Source: Clostridium sp. CAG:302 (GTDB taxonomy: Bacteria > Bacillota_I > Bacilli_A > RF39 > UBA660). From it: a stretch of 64,000 bases of DNA. Below the pieces are notes generated by a model that made no database searches, was not told where the DNA came from, and saw nothing but the letters and a program-made list of their open reading frames with translations. The DNA lies in contig FR887371.1 of the NCBI GenBank assembly GCA_000431795.1, positions 1 to 64,000 on the forward strand. The letters run 5' to 3'. Positions 6,696-14,750 of the stretch are shown here, one piece after another. The translations under genes and the position numbers were made by a program. The first letter of the stretch is position 1; every line of letters starts with the position of its first letter.

Positions 6696-7691
6696 ATGTT
6701 TTTTAAAAAAATAAAAAACAATGTTATTCTGCTGATACTCTCATTATTTATTATTCCCACTTATGCCCTTGCTTATTCAGACTATGTAATAGCGGGAGGA
6801 GAAAATATTGGTATTGAACTTAATTCTAAAGGTATAATTATCGTAGGTACTTATAGTGTTAACAATAACAATCCTGCTAAAGAAGCTGGACTACAGAATG
6901 GTGATAAGATAATTAAAATTAATTCTAAAGATGTAGATAATATTAAAGATATGATAACCACTATTGAGAATAGTAATAATAAAGAGAATTTATCTATTAC
7001 CTATTTAAGGGGAAGTAAAGAGAATACTACCAATATTAAGTTAGTTAAATCTGAAGGTGATATCTATAAGACAGGACTATATGTTAAAGATAGTATAACC
7101 GGTGTTGGAACACTTACCTACATAGATCCTAATACTAAGTTATTTGGAGCATTAGGACATGAAATAATTGAAAAAAATACTGGGCAAAAACTTGAAATAA
7201 AAGATGGTAAAATATATAGTTCTACTGTAACAGGAGTTACCCGAAGTAGTATTGGTAGTCCTGGTGAAAAGAATGCTAGATATGATAGTTCTAAGATATT
7301 TGGTAATGTATTTGAAAATACTAATAAGGGTATATTTGGTACATATACTGGTGATATTCCCAATAAGAAACTATATACTGTAGCAAAAGATAGTGATATT
7401 AGTACTGGTAAAGCAAGTATTTTTACTGTAGTTAATAATGATAAAGTAGAAGAATTTACTATTAATATTATTAAAATTAATAATAATGATGCTGTTACTA
7501 AGAATATATTATTTGAAGTGACTGATAAGAATCTACTTGATTTAACTGGTGGTATTGTTCAAGGAATGAGTGGTAGTCCAATAATTCAAGGTGATTATAT
7601 TATTGGAGCAGTAACTCATGTAGTAGTAGATGATCCTACAAAAGGATATGGTATATTTATTACTAAAATGTTAGAAGAGGCAGAAAACTAA
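6696..7691 (+). CDS. spoIVB: Stage IV sporulation protein B, SpoIVB serine peptidase
   Basis: In sporulating Bacillota SpoIVB is made in the forespore, secreted into the intermembrane space and cleaves SpoIVFA to trigger sigma-K activation. I chose the second ATG (6696) because AAAGGAG lies 11 bp before it. The protein has an N-terminal membrane anchor, a PDZ domain (about residues 30-110: NPAKEAGLQNGDKIIKINSK) and an S55 peptidase domain with the catalytic His in GALGHE and Ser in VQGMSGSPI. Both catalytic residues are present. A terminator follows. The gene is flanked on both sides by type III toxin-antitoxin modules. Confidence 0.93.
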   Translation: MFFKKIKNNVILLILSLFIIPTYALAYSDYVIAGGENIGIELNSKGIIIVGTYSVNNNNPAKEAGLQNGDKIIKINSKDVDNIKDMITTIENSNNKENLSITYLRGSKENTTNIKLVKSEGDIYKTGLYVKDSITGVGTLTYIDPNTKLFGALGHEIIEKNTGQKLEIKDGKIYSSTVTGVTRSSIGSPGEKNARYDSSKIFGNVFENTNKGIFGTYTGDIPNKKLYTVAKDSDISTGKASIFTVVNNDKVEEFTINIIKINNNDAVTKNILFEVTDKNLLDLTGGIVQGMSGSPIIQGDYIIGAVTHVVVDDPTKGYGIFITKMLEEAEN

Positions 7692-7716
7692 AGAGGATAT
7701 TATTCCTCTTCTTTTA
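7691..7716 (+). terminator. Terminator of spoIVB
   Basis: AAGAGGA pairs with TCCTCTT (7691-7710) and is followed by CTTTTATA. The stem begins at the stop codon. Confidence 0.7.
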
Positions 7717-7740
7717 TATATCCTCTTGAGTCTAAAGTCT

Positions 7741-8253
7741 CTAAATTAAAACTTTTTCTTTATTATATTCATCACATTTAACTTCTAATAATGGGAAATT
7801 ACAGCAGCGTTCATAGATATTTTTATATAATGCTCCACTAATATAAGCATTATATAATATTATAGATTTTTTTCTTACTATATCACTATTTTTATTTAAC
7901 CACAATAATTGCTTCTTTAAAAGTGTTTGATATTCCTTTCTGCCTTTTGATAAATTATGTTTATTTAAAGTAATAACATCATAATTATCTTTATATAATG
8001 GTATCATATTATTAAAGTTGATTACTCCAAGTGTACCATTGTCAATTTTAAAAAAATCAATGTTATTTTTCATTATCTGATGCTTTGGTTTAGGACTAGA
8101 AAGAGGTGCAAAATATTCTTTATCACCAATAGAAAATAAAACACCAATAAAAGGTCTTAATTCCTTTTTACCTTTATTATAAACTACTCTTTTATCATAC
8201 TTTCTTAAATAATCACAATACATATAATCTATTTTTACCAACTTAAAAACCAT
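7741..8253 (-). CDS. Type III toxin, ToxN/AbiQ family endoribonuclease
   Basis: The 170-residue length and motifs match ToxN/AbiQ toxins: RPFIGVLFSIGDKEYFAPLSSPKPKH near residues 32-60 (core YxAPLSSPK), GVINFNNMIPL, and a helical C-terminus with KLLKKQLLWLN and YNAYISG. These toxins are sequence-specific endoribonucleases linked to phage abortive infection and plasmid or chromosome maintenance. The repeat antitoxin RNA, terminator and promoter lie directly upstream on the same strand. GGGAGG precedes the ATG at a longer than usual distance of about 14 bp. Confidence 0.92.
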   Translation of the reverse strand: MVFKLVKIDYMYCDYLRKYDKRVVYNKGKKELRPFIGVLFSIGDKEYFAPLSSPKPKHQIMKNNIDFFKIDNGTLGVINFNNMIPLYKDNYDVITLNKHNLSKGRKEYQTLLKKQLLWLNKNSDIVRKKSIILYNAYISGALYKNIYERCCNFPLLEVKCDEYNKEKVLI

Positions 8254-8336
8254 AAAAATTTACAAAACCTCCCTTCAATTTTTGCTAGCAAAATTATACT
8301 ATTATAAATAAGAAAAGTCAATATAAAATTAAAAGA

Positions 8337-8356
8337 ACTAGAGTGAAGTCTCTAGT
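8337..8356 (-). terminator. Terminator between ToxI-like RNA and toxin
   Basis: ACTAGAG (8337-8343) pairs with CTCTAGT (8350-8356). On the minus strand it is followed by TTCTTTTAATTTT. It is placed exactly as in other type III modules. Confidence 0.8.
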
Positions 8357-8406
8357 CCCCGCATATATATGCTCCCAATTAATTTATGTCTAATTGGTGT
8401 AACGAC

Positions 8407-8495
8407 GCTTTTTTAGTTTCCCGTTTATATGGCCGGACACACCGCTTTTTTAGTTTCCCGTTTATACGGCCGGACACACCGCTTTTTTTAGTATA
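8407..8495 (-). repeat. 37-nt tandem repeats of the ToxI-like RNA
   Basis: Unit starts recur at 8407, 8444 and 8481. The first two units are nearly identical (TATATGG versus TATACGG), and the third is only begun. Confidence 0.85.
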
Positions 8496-8520
8496 GTGAG
8501 AATATTTCTCACACAACATA

Positions 8521-8549
8521 ATAATACTATAATAATTTGTATTTGTCAA
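8521..8549 (-). promoter_or_regulatory. Promoter of the ToxI-like RNA
   Basis: On the minus strand TTGACA (8544-8549) and TATTAT (8521-8526) are 17 bp apart. A hairpin of 6-7 bp follows near the expected 5' end. Confidence 0.8.
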
Positions 8550-8555
8550 TTATTT

Positions 8556-8786
8556 TTATTCGCTTACAGTAAAATCTTCTAATTTACCATTTTCAAGCAT
8601 AATTTTATTTACTTTTTCAGTTACTTTATTTAACTTATCAGAGCATTCTTTAGCTAGTTTCATAGCTTCAGTATATTTATTTATTGCTTCATCAAGTGGT
8701 ACTTCTCCTGTTTCTAATTCTTTTACTATTTCTTCAAGTAATTTAATTTTTTCTTCAAAAGTCATTTCTTCTTTTTCTTTTGCCAC
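8556..8786 (-). CDS. xseB: Exodeoxyribonuclease VII small subunit
   Basis: The 76-residue protein has the family core FEEKIKLLEEIVKELETGEVPLDEAINKYTEAMKLAKEC. XseB binds XseA to form ExoVII, which degrades single-stranded DNA in repair. It follows xseA by 2 bp, in the order nusB-xseA-xseB. Confidence 0.95.
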   Translation of the reverse strand: MAKEKEEMTFEEKIKLLEEIVKELETGEVPLDEAINKYTEAMKLAKECSDKLNKVTEKVNKIMLENGKLEDFTVSE

Positions 8787-8788
8787 TT

Positions 8789-10066
8789 TTATTCACCTAC
8801 CTTAATTATTTTACTTTCAATATTACCATCTTTAAACGCTATAGTAATTACTTCATCTTCTTTTACATCTTTAATACTAGATAACACTTTATCTTCTTTT
8901 TTAACAATAGCATATCCTCTATTTAATGTATTTAATGGATTTAATACTTCTAACTTTGATATAATATGATCTAGTCTTTGACTACTATATTTATATAGCA
9001 TACTAGGATTATTTAATACATAACTATTTTTTACTGTATATAATCTTATCTTAGTATTATCTAATATTTTATTTATTACTTTATCTAAATTATCCATTAG
9101 ATTATCTAGTTTTTGTTCTTTTACTTCATACATAGATAAAGGTTTAGTTAATATATAACTATTCTTTATATTATCTAGTCTTTTATAATTTATACTAATA
9201 ATATTATTTAAAGCATTATAACTTCTATTAACTGCCGTATCTAAATATGTAATTATAGTATTAATATCAGGTACTGCAAGTTCTCCTGCTGCTGTAGGAG
9301 TTGGAGCTCTAAGATCTGCAACATAATCTGATATAGTAATATCTATTTCATGTCCAACAGCAGATATAACTGGTATTTCACTATCATAAATAGCTCTAGC
9401 TACTACTTCTTCATTAAAAGGCCATAAGTCTTCGAGTGAGCCACCACCACGACCAACAATTAATGTATCAAGTTTAAGCTCATCTTTTAAACTATTAGCT
9501 AGTCTTATTTTATTAGCAATGTCATTAGCAGCCATATCACCTTGTACTAGTGCTGGAAATAAAACTGTCTCACATATTGGATATCTTCTTTTAATAGTAG
9601 TTAGTATATCTTTAATAGCGGCCCCAGTAGGAGATGTTACTATACCTATTCTATTTGGTATTCTTCTAATCTTTTTCTTTTTATCTTTATCAAATAAGCC
9701 TTCGCTAGATAATTTCTTTTTTAATTGTTCAAAGGCGACATATAATGCTCCTATTCCATCTTCAAGCATTTCTTCTACATATATTTGATAAGAACCACTT
9801 GCTTCATATACATCTATTTTACCAGTAACTAATACTTTCATACCATCATAAGGCATAAACTTCATATTTTTGTTATTAAAAGAAAACATAACAGCATTTA
9901 TTCTACTATTCTCATCTTTTAAAGTAAAATAAAAGTGTCCTCTTGAATGAGCCTTAAAGTTAGATATTTCACCTTTTAGATACACTTTCTTTAGTAATAA
10001 ATCTTCGTTAATAACTTCTTTTATATATTTATTTACTTCAGTTACAGTAATATAATTATTATTCAT
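8789..10066 (-). CDS. xseA: Exodeoxyribonuclease VII large subunit
   Basis: The 425-residue protein has an N-terminal OB fold (residues 1-100, VYLKGEISNFKAHSRGHFYFTLKDE) and the catalytic domain with RIGIVTSPTGAAIKDI, DTLIVGRGGGSLEDLWPFNEE, and PVISAVGHEIDITISDYVADLRAPTPTAA. The C-terminal coiled-coil region carries an internal duplication (NSYILTKPLSMYEVKEQKLDNL versus NSYVLNNPSMLYKYSSQRLDHI), which is usual in the family. It forms ExoVII with the XseB protein encoded next to it. Confidence 0.97.
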   Translation of the reverse strand: MNNNYITVTEVNKYIKEVINEDLLLKKVYLKGEISNFKAHSRGHFYFTLKDENSRINAVMFSFNNKNMKFMPYDGMKVLVTGKIDVYEASGSYQIYVEEMLEDGIGALYVAFEQLKKKLSSEGLFDKDKKKKIRRIPNRIGIVTSPTGAAIKDILTTIKRRYPICETVLFPALVQGDMAANDIANKIRLANSLKDELKLDTLIVGRGGGSLEDLWPFNEEVVARAIYDSEIPVISAVGHEIDITISDYVADLRAPTPTAAGELAVPDINTIITYLDTAVNRSYNALNNIISINYKRLDNIKNSYILTKPLSMYEVKEQKLDNLMDNLDKVINKILDNTKIRLYTVKNSYVLNNPSMLYKYSSQRLDHIISKLEVLNPLNTLNRGYAIVKKEDKVLSSIKDVKEDEVITIAFKDGNIESKIIKVGE

Positions 10067-10068
10067 AA

Positions 10069-10515
10069 TTACTCCTCAGTATTATTATCTAATTTTTCAT
10101 GATATATTTTATCTAGTACTCCATTAATCATTTTAGATACTTTTTCATCTGAATATTTTTTAGATAATTCTATTGCTTCATTTATACATACTAAGTCTGG
10201 AGTATCGGTATAAATAAGTTCATATACTGATATTCTAAGTATTGCTTGATCTGTTAATCCTAGTCTATCTATAGACCAAGACTCTATATATTTTTCTATA
10301 CTTTTATCAATATCATCTATATTATTTAATACCCCATTAATTAAAGTATTTAAATATTCTGTATCTATTTTCTTTCTATCTTCTATTACAATATTTTCTA
10401 ATACTTCTTCTATAACATTATTTATATCATAATTTATTTTATTTTTTTTATATAAAAAGATTTGGTATAAAATAGTCATAGCTTTTTCTCTAGTAATTGT
10501 TCTGTTTGTCTTCAT
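10069..10515 (-). CDS. nusB: Transcription antitermination factor NusB
   Basis: I chose the ATG at 10515 (MKTNRTITREKAM) because AGAGGTG lies 8 bp before it. The 148-residue product has the typical NusB helical pattern and the C-terminal motif LRISVYELIYTDTPDLVCINEAIELSKKYS. NusB with NusE binds boxA RNA in rRNA antitermination. It is the first gene of nusB-xseA-xseB, with 2-bp gaps. A probable extended -10 promoter (TGGTAGAAT at 10535-10543 on the minus strand) lies close upstream, with element R2 behind it. Confidence 0.95.
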   Translation of the reverse strand: MKTNRTITREKAMTILYQIFLYKKNKINYDINNVIEEVLENIVIEDRKKIDTEYLNTLINGVLNNIDDIDKSIEKYIESWSIDRLGLTDQAILRISVYELIYTDTPDLVCINEAIELSKKYSDEKVSKMINGVLDKIYHEKLDNNTEE

Positions 10516-10596
10516 AAAAATACACCTCTTATTAATTCTACCACAAAATATTAATATTTTAAATATATTATTATAAGTTTTTATATCTTTTTTCAT

Positions 10597-10678
10597 TTAG
10601 AATTGCTATCTCTAAGTGTCATTTATAGCCTGTAGTCTATAAATGATATATCAGCCATATCTATCATATATAAGAGAG
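10597..10678 (-). repeat. Dispersed tandem-hairpin element, copy R2
   Basis: Hairpin II has perfect stem TCATTTATAG/CTATAAATGA around the conserved loop CCTGTAGT. Hairpin I is ATAT-CAGCC-ATAT, followed by CTATCATATATAAGAGAG. Hairpin III is replaced by a weaker stem (TTTAGA/TCTAAG) without the loop motif. The near edge is 82 bp from the nusB start codon. Confidence 0.8.
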
Positions 10679-10712
10679 GTTATTATACCTAAAAAATTTA
10701 TAATAAAAAGAT

Positions 10713-10741
10713 TTGACAAAGAGATAAAAATACAGTATAAT
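10713..10741 (+). promoter_or_regulatory. Consensus sigma-A promoter facing the toxin gene 3' end
   Basis: TTGACA (10713-10718), a 17-bp spacer and TATAAT (10736-10741) are a perfect consensus. No plus-strand protein gene follows, only a short hairpin with a T-run. Confidence 0.85.
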
Positions 10742-10747
10742 GTAATT

Positions 10748-10799
10748 GTAATTAATTACAGAACTGGTCGTGACCCGTAGGGTTGCGGCTGGTTTTTTT
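10748..10799 (+). ncRNA. Candidate antisense RNA of about 50 nt overlapping the toxin 3' end
   Basis: The expected transcript from the consensus promoter ends in a long hairpin (about 10764-10790, loop GTA) followed by seven T residues at 10793-10799. Several stem pairs are G-U in the plus-strand RNA and would be A-C mismatches in the minus-strand RNA, so the structure is built for the plus strand. It is complementary to the last 15 codons of the toxin-like gene. Confidence 0.6.
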
Positions 10800-11306
10800 A
10801 TAAATTAATATTACATCCTCATTCTTTTTAACAATAACCTTATCTACCCAATTAGTAGTTTTTGAAATATATATTTTTTCAATTTGAAATAACAAACTTT
10901 CTAGTTCCATTTTACTATTGGTAATATCAAATATAAAATTGTTTGATTGTTTTCTTTTCTTTTTTATTGCATCTTCAATACTTCTTTTTCCTGAGCCTTT
11001 AATTGTTTTTAAATCCCAATATTCATTCTTAAAAAGATAATCGGCGGTCATAATACCATTTGGATAATTAATTCTTGGCATCATATATACATTACTACCA
11101 AATGTGTTACATAACCATAATGCAATTCTTCTTTCTTGTTTTGAATAGTCTAATATAACATTCTTTTTGTCTACATTATATTTAATATTGTTATAAACAT
11201 AATATTTAGCATCAATTACATTGCAATTGTTATGACCATACTGCTTATTTTTTAGCCAAGAATTAGTAATATCAGTATATTTGTCTGTTTTAATTGTATC
11301 AATCAA
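10752..11306 (-). CDS. Putative toxin nuclease, CdiA-CT/BECR-like
   Basis: The 184-residue protein has the segment SKQERRIALWLCNTFGSNVYMM, then ADYLFKNEYWDLKTIKGSGKRSIEDAIKKKRKQSNNFIFDI. This pattern (E..IA..L...G..V, D-x-x, W[DE]xK, A..KKxKQ) recalls CdiA C-terminal and BECR-fold nucleases seen as polymorphic toxins and on integrative elements. It has no signal, is not fused to a delivery protein, and no immunity gene is adjacent. Its last codons overlap the candidate antisense RNA. The nuclease call is inference from motif resemblance; a host-genome function is also possible. Confidence 0.5.
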   Translation of the reverse strand: MIDTIKTDKYTDITNSWLKNKQYGHNNCNVIDAKYYVYNNIKYNVDKKNVILDYSKQERRIALWLCNTFGSNVYMMPRINYPNGIMTADYLFKNEYWDLKTIKGSGKRSIEDAIKKKRKQSNNFIFDITNSKMELESLLFQIEKIYISKTTNWVDKVIVKKNEDVILIYKKTSRNPTGHDQFCN

Positions 11307-11445
11307 TATTAAAATCTCCTTCCTTCTTTATGCTTGATTTTAATGTTTATTTTATCATTATGTAAGAATGTTGTCAATCAAAATATAGAAGAAAGTTTCA
11401 ATAAAAATTTAAATTTAAAAAAGACAATATCATAAATATTATCTT

Positions 11446-11973
11446 TTATTCATTTGTTATAGGAGCACCACTACATATTGGTTCTTGAAGTTGTTCAAGT
11501 CCTAATTTATCAGTTTCTTTTATACTAAGTGTGACTATTAAATCACTTTGGCTTGTTTTAGCATTATCTTCAGGTATTATTTTATCTGTTATATCATTGA
11601 TGTCATTTATATAACCTTTACCTTTAATATGGTATGTAAATTCATAATATTTACCTTGTTCTAACTTAGATTTTAAGTTAGATGGTATTATATGTGAATA
11701 TGGAATAGTGGTTTGAAACTTTTCTAATATTACATATGAAACATCAGGATGATGACCAGTATAATTCTCAAGTAGATTATATACTTTCCAAGTTTGAGTA
11801 AAACTACAATCATAGTTTAACTCTTCTGCATTCTTGTTTTCATCATTTGGAGTAATTACACTATTGTTGGTACATTTTTCTTTTAATTCATTTCTTTCTA
11901 TAATTAGAAATACACCAAGTACAACTATAATTAAAGCCATACAAATAAATATAATCTTTTGATATTTTTTCAT
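11446..11973 (-). CDS. Membrane-anchored protein encoded beside sortase B
   Basis: The 175-residue protein has one N-terminal membrane segment (IIFICMALIIVVLGVFLII) and an extracytoplasmic domain with three Cys residues. No known domain is recognised. It starts 13 bp after the sortase gene end, so it is probably co-transcribed. It may be an accessory to surface-protein display, but nothing in the sequence proves it. Confidence 0.6.
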   Translation of the reverse strand: MKKYQKIIFICMALIIVVLGVFLIIERNELKEKCTNNSVITPNDENKNAEELNYDCSFTQTWKVYNLLENYTGHHPDVSYVILEKFQTTIPYSHIIPSNLKSKLEQGKYYEFTYHIKGKGYINDINDITDKIIPEDNAKTSQSDLIVTLSIKETDKLGLEQLQEPICSGAPITNE

Positions 11974-11986
11974 TCATCTATCTCCT

Positions 11987-12982
11987 TTACTTAGGACTTC
12001 TCTTAATTAATTTAGCGTGAACCACTGTTCTTTCAGTATCCGAGTAACAAGTACTAAGAGTAAGTATTTTATCATTAGTATCTAAATTTGTATTAAAGTT
12101 ATGAATACTTCTTTGTTTTATAGTATTTAAAAATTTATTATATTCTTCATTATTATTAAAATTAGTAGTAATATAATAACTTTCTTCAGGTATTTTGTAT
12201 ACTGAGAATATCTGCCACAAAGTATTTTCAGTATCCGTAGATAATCTAATAATATGATTATCTTTATTATTATACCAAGATGATTTTAATACCTTTGAAA
12301 GAGATCCAAACATAGTTTTATCAAGTCTACTATGAGCATATAAAATAGTATTTTTATTATTTAAATCATTATTATTTCTATAATCTAAAAAAACCCAGCC
12401 AGCTTCATTATATTTTTTATCAAAGGAATGATTCAAATAATAAGAATTATCTTTAGTCTGAACAAACGGATAATTTATATTAGTATTATTTACATTAATC
12501 CAGCCTACAGTATCTGAATTTTTTTCTTTTAATTCAGTTATATCTACATCTATTAAAGGAAACTTTATATAATACCAATAATCACTAGTTTCTTCTTCAT
12601 TAGTATCATTAACTAATTCAGTATTATCATCATCATCTCTCAAAGTAACATTAACCGCATTAGTAATATCGTTTATTACTTTAGAAGTATCTTTATTATC
12701 TTTACCCCAAATAAATATTTTAATTAGGCAAAATACTATTATAGATATAAATATAGAACATAATATTACAAAAATCCAAGTAGTATTTTTTTTCTTTTTT
12801 CTTTTCCTTTTCTTATTATTTTTATCATTATTTATTGTATCTAAAATATTATCATCATTAGTATTTATATAATTTAAATTGTTATCAATAATTAAATCAT
12901 TTGAACTATTTTGATAGAAATCATTTGCATGTCTTGGAGTATATTCATCATCTTTATTATAATCATTATATTCGTTATTCAA
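11987..12982 (-). CDS. srtB: Class B sortase
   Basis: Sortases join surface proteins to the cell wall by transpeptidation. The 331-residue protein has a long Asn/Asp-rich cytoplasmic N-terminus, a basic stretch and one membrane segment (near 75-95), then the SrtB domain. The catalytic Cys is Cys312 in TLSTCYS, the His lies in NTILYAHSRLD (about residue 220), and the Arg is Arg318 in TERTVVHA. The upstream gene encodes a protein with a C-terminal sorting signal, its likely substrate. Confidence 0.93.
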   Translation of the reverse strand: MNNEYNDYNKDDEYTPRHANDFYQNSSNDLIIDNNLNYINTNDDNILDTINNDKNNKKRKRKKKKNTTWIFVILCSIFISIIVFCLIKIFIWGKDNKDTSKVINDITNAVNVTLRDDDDNTELVNDTNEEETSDYWYYIKFPLIDVDITELKEKNSDTVGWINVNNTNINYPFVQTKDNSYYLNHSFDKKYNEAGWVFLDYRNNNDLNNKNTILYAHSRLDKTMFGSLSKVLKSSWYNNKDNHIIRLSTDTENTLWQIFSVYKIPEESYYITTNFNNNEEYNKFLNTIKQRSIHNFNTNLDTNDKILTLSTCYSDTERTVVHAKLIKRSPK

Positions 12983-13041
12983 TTACTATCACCATATTAA
13001 TTATACTAATAATTTAAAATATTTACAAGGTAATAAAAAGA

Positions 13042-13063
13042 AAAAGAGGAAAATTCCTCTTTT
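13042..13063 (-). terminator. Terminator after the sortase substrate gene
   Basis: AAAAGAGGAA pairs with TTCCTCTTTT, with T-rich flanks on both strands. It separates the substrate gene from srtB. Confidence 0.7.
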
Positions 13064-13067
13064 AATA

Positions 13068-14609
13068 TTATCTAGTTACTTTAGCAGATATTTTTTTTGA
13101 AGTAATAACTACACCTGCAGCACTTATTACGATTGCTCCAATAATTAATGCTAAGTTAATATCAGAAGTACCTGGATTCTTTTCTGGTTTAGTTTCTGTA
13201 GGAGTTTCAGTAACATTGTTATATCCTATAACACCATAAGTACTTAAGTGAGATGTAGTAAATACTACTTTACCATTTTCTAATTTAGCATTTAAGGTTT
13301 CAACTAATTTTCCTTCTTCATCAAAGTATACTACTTTATAATTATCATATTTTTGATCACTTTCAGGAATTGCAATGGCAATTGTAAATTTACCATCTTC
13401 TAATTTTTCAATTCTACCATCACCATTTAAAACATCAATTTCATATAAATTAATTAATTTAACTTCTTTAACTTTTTTATTATCTTTATATGCTTCAGTT
13501 ACTTTTTCAGTACCCTTTTTAATTTCATCCTCAGCTTTTTCAGTTACTTTTAAACTTAAATCATTTCTAATAGCTTCTTCACTTTCAAAAATAACTTTTT
13601 CATCATTAGTTTCTAATACTTTATTTTCTACTACTGCATATGTGTTACCATTTTTGTTAACTACATATTTATCTCCAACAAATTTTGCAACATCTGTATT
13701 AAATGTTCCACCAGTTACTGTAACATTAACTTTAGCCCATGCTGTAGTAGGATTTCCTTGAGTATTATTTACATATAATGCTTCAGCACCAGTAATAGTA
13801 CCACCTGTAATATTAACTTCAATAGGTAATTGTGTAGTATGTTGTACAACAGCTATACCAGCACCAGCAGTAGTAGCACCTTTGCTGTTTGCTTCTGATA
13901 CTAATTTTTTAGCAGTACCAGTAATTGTTCCACCTTTAACATTTAATTTACCAGATCTAACTTCAATACCAGTAGCGCCAGTAAGTTTTACACCATCTTC
14001 AATATTATAAGTACCATTGCCTGCACAATATACAGCAATACCATCATTTCCAGTAGCAGTTATAACAGAACCTTTTTTAATATTTACTACTGGACCATTT
14101 TCGTTTTTAATTATTCCATTTGTTGTAATACCATAGTCTTCTGCTATAATTGTTCCTGCAAAATTAACTTCAGTATTATAAGCATTTTTTTCAGATTCAT
14201 ATATTGCAATACCTGTAGAACCCTTAATAGTAACATCCTTTTCTACATTTAAAATAGACTTCTCTTTTGATGTACTTTCTTCAATTCCCCAAACATTAAT
14301 ATATAAGTCATTCAAATTAACAGTTCCTTTTCCTGTAATTGTTAATTCGCCGCTTACAACAAACAATGTTTTACCATTAGTAAAATTTAAATTATGCCCA
14401 TTTAAATTAATTGTTAACTTTCTACCATCAGTAAGTGGCAAATGATTAGTAGAATCAATATCTGCAGTTAATTTAATTGTATCACCAGTAGCAGTTTCAG
14501 AAAATGCTTTAATTAATTCTTCTTCTGTACCAGCAGTTTTTTCAGCAGCCATTACACTAGGAACAAATAATGCAAGTGCTGCTACTAGAAATAATAATTT
14601 CTTTTTCAT
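13068..14609 (-). CDS. Cell-wall-anchored surface protein, probable sortase B substrate
   Basis: The 513-residue protein has a signal peptide (MKKKLLFLVAALALFVPSVMA) and a long domain of short repeats rich in Gly, Thr and Val (LTITGKG, VNIKKGSVIT, LNVKGGTITG). These read as a right-handed beta-helix of the pectate-lyase or adhesin type. A second domain spans about residues 330-460. The C-terminus has NPGTSD, a hydrophobic segment and a short basic tail, which is a sortase signal of NPxT type. The neighbouring sortase B supports the anchoring. The ligand is unknown. Confidence 0.85.
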   Translation of the reverse strand: MKKKLLFLVAALALFVPSVMAAEKTAGTEEELIKAFSETATGDTIKLTADIDSTNHLPLTDGRKLTINLNGHNLNFTNGKTLFVVSGELTITGKGTVNLNDLYINVWGIEESTSKEKSILNVEKDVTIKGSTGIAIYESEKNAYNTEVNFAGTIIAEDYGITTNGIIKNENGPVVNIKKGSVITATGNDGIAVYCAGNGTYNIEDGVKLTGATGIEVRSGKLNVKGGTITGTAKKLVSEANSKGATTAGAGIAVVQHTTQLPIEVNITGGTITGAEALYVNNTQGNPTTAWAKVNVTVTGGTFNTDVAKFVGDKYVVNKNGNTYAVVENKVLETNDEKVIFESEEAIRNDLSLKVTEKAEDEIKKGTEKVTEAYKDNKKVKEVKLINLYEIDVLNGDGRIEKLEDGKFTIAIAIPESDQKYDNYKVVYFDEEGKLVETLNAKLENGKVVFTTSHLSTYGVIGYNNVTETPTETKPEKNPGTSDINLALIIGAIVISAAGVVITSKKISAKVTR

Positions 14610-14750
14610 TTTTTTCTTTCTCCTTTTCTTATTTTTTTAGTAGCTTACTTCTCCTACCCTACAATTCAATTATAACATTAATTTTATCTTTTACAATATT
14701 TTTTTTCTACAAAAAAATCATTTTACAAATAAAATGTCAAATAAAAAACA

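Larger units (their letters stand above)
8327..8514 (-). ncRNA. Type III antitoxin RNA, ToxI-like, 37-nt repeats
   Basis: Transcription should start near 8514 from a near-consensus promoter. The RNA holds a leader hairpin (GTGAGAAATATTCTCAC), two full 37-nt units (8481-8444 and 8443-8407, each with GCGGTGTGTCCGGCC and AAACGGGAAACTAAA) and a diverged third start. It ends in a terminator before the ToxN-like gene. Pectobacterium ToxI has 36-nt repeats, so the length fits the family. Two and a bit repeats is a low copy number for ToxI. Confidence 0.8.

Noticed and set aside
8407..8495. 37-nt repeats that could be a CRISPR array
   Set aside because: Repeats are contiguous with no spacers and lie before a terminator and a ToxN-like gene.
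13375..13761. Plus-strand open frame inside the surface-protein gene
   Set aside because: It is a mirror of the biased Lys/Thr/Val codons of the real gene, which has signal peptide and sorting signal.
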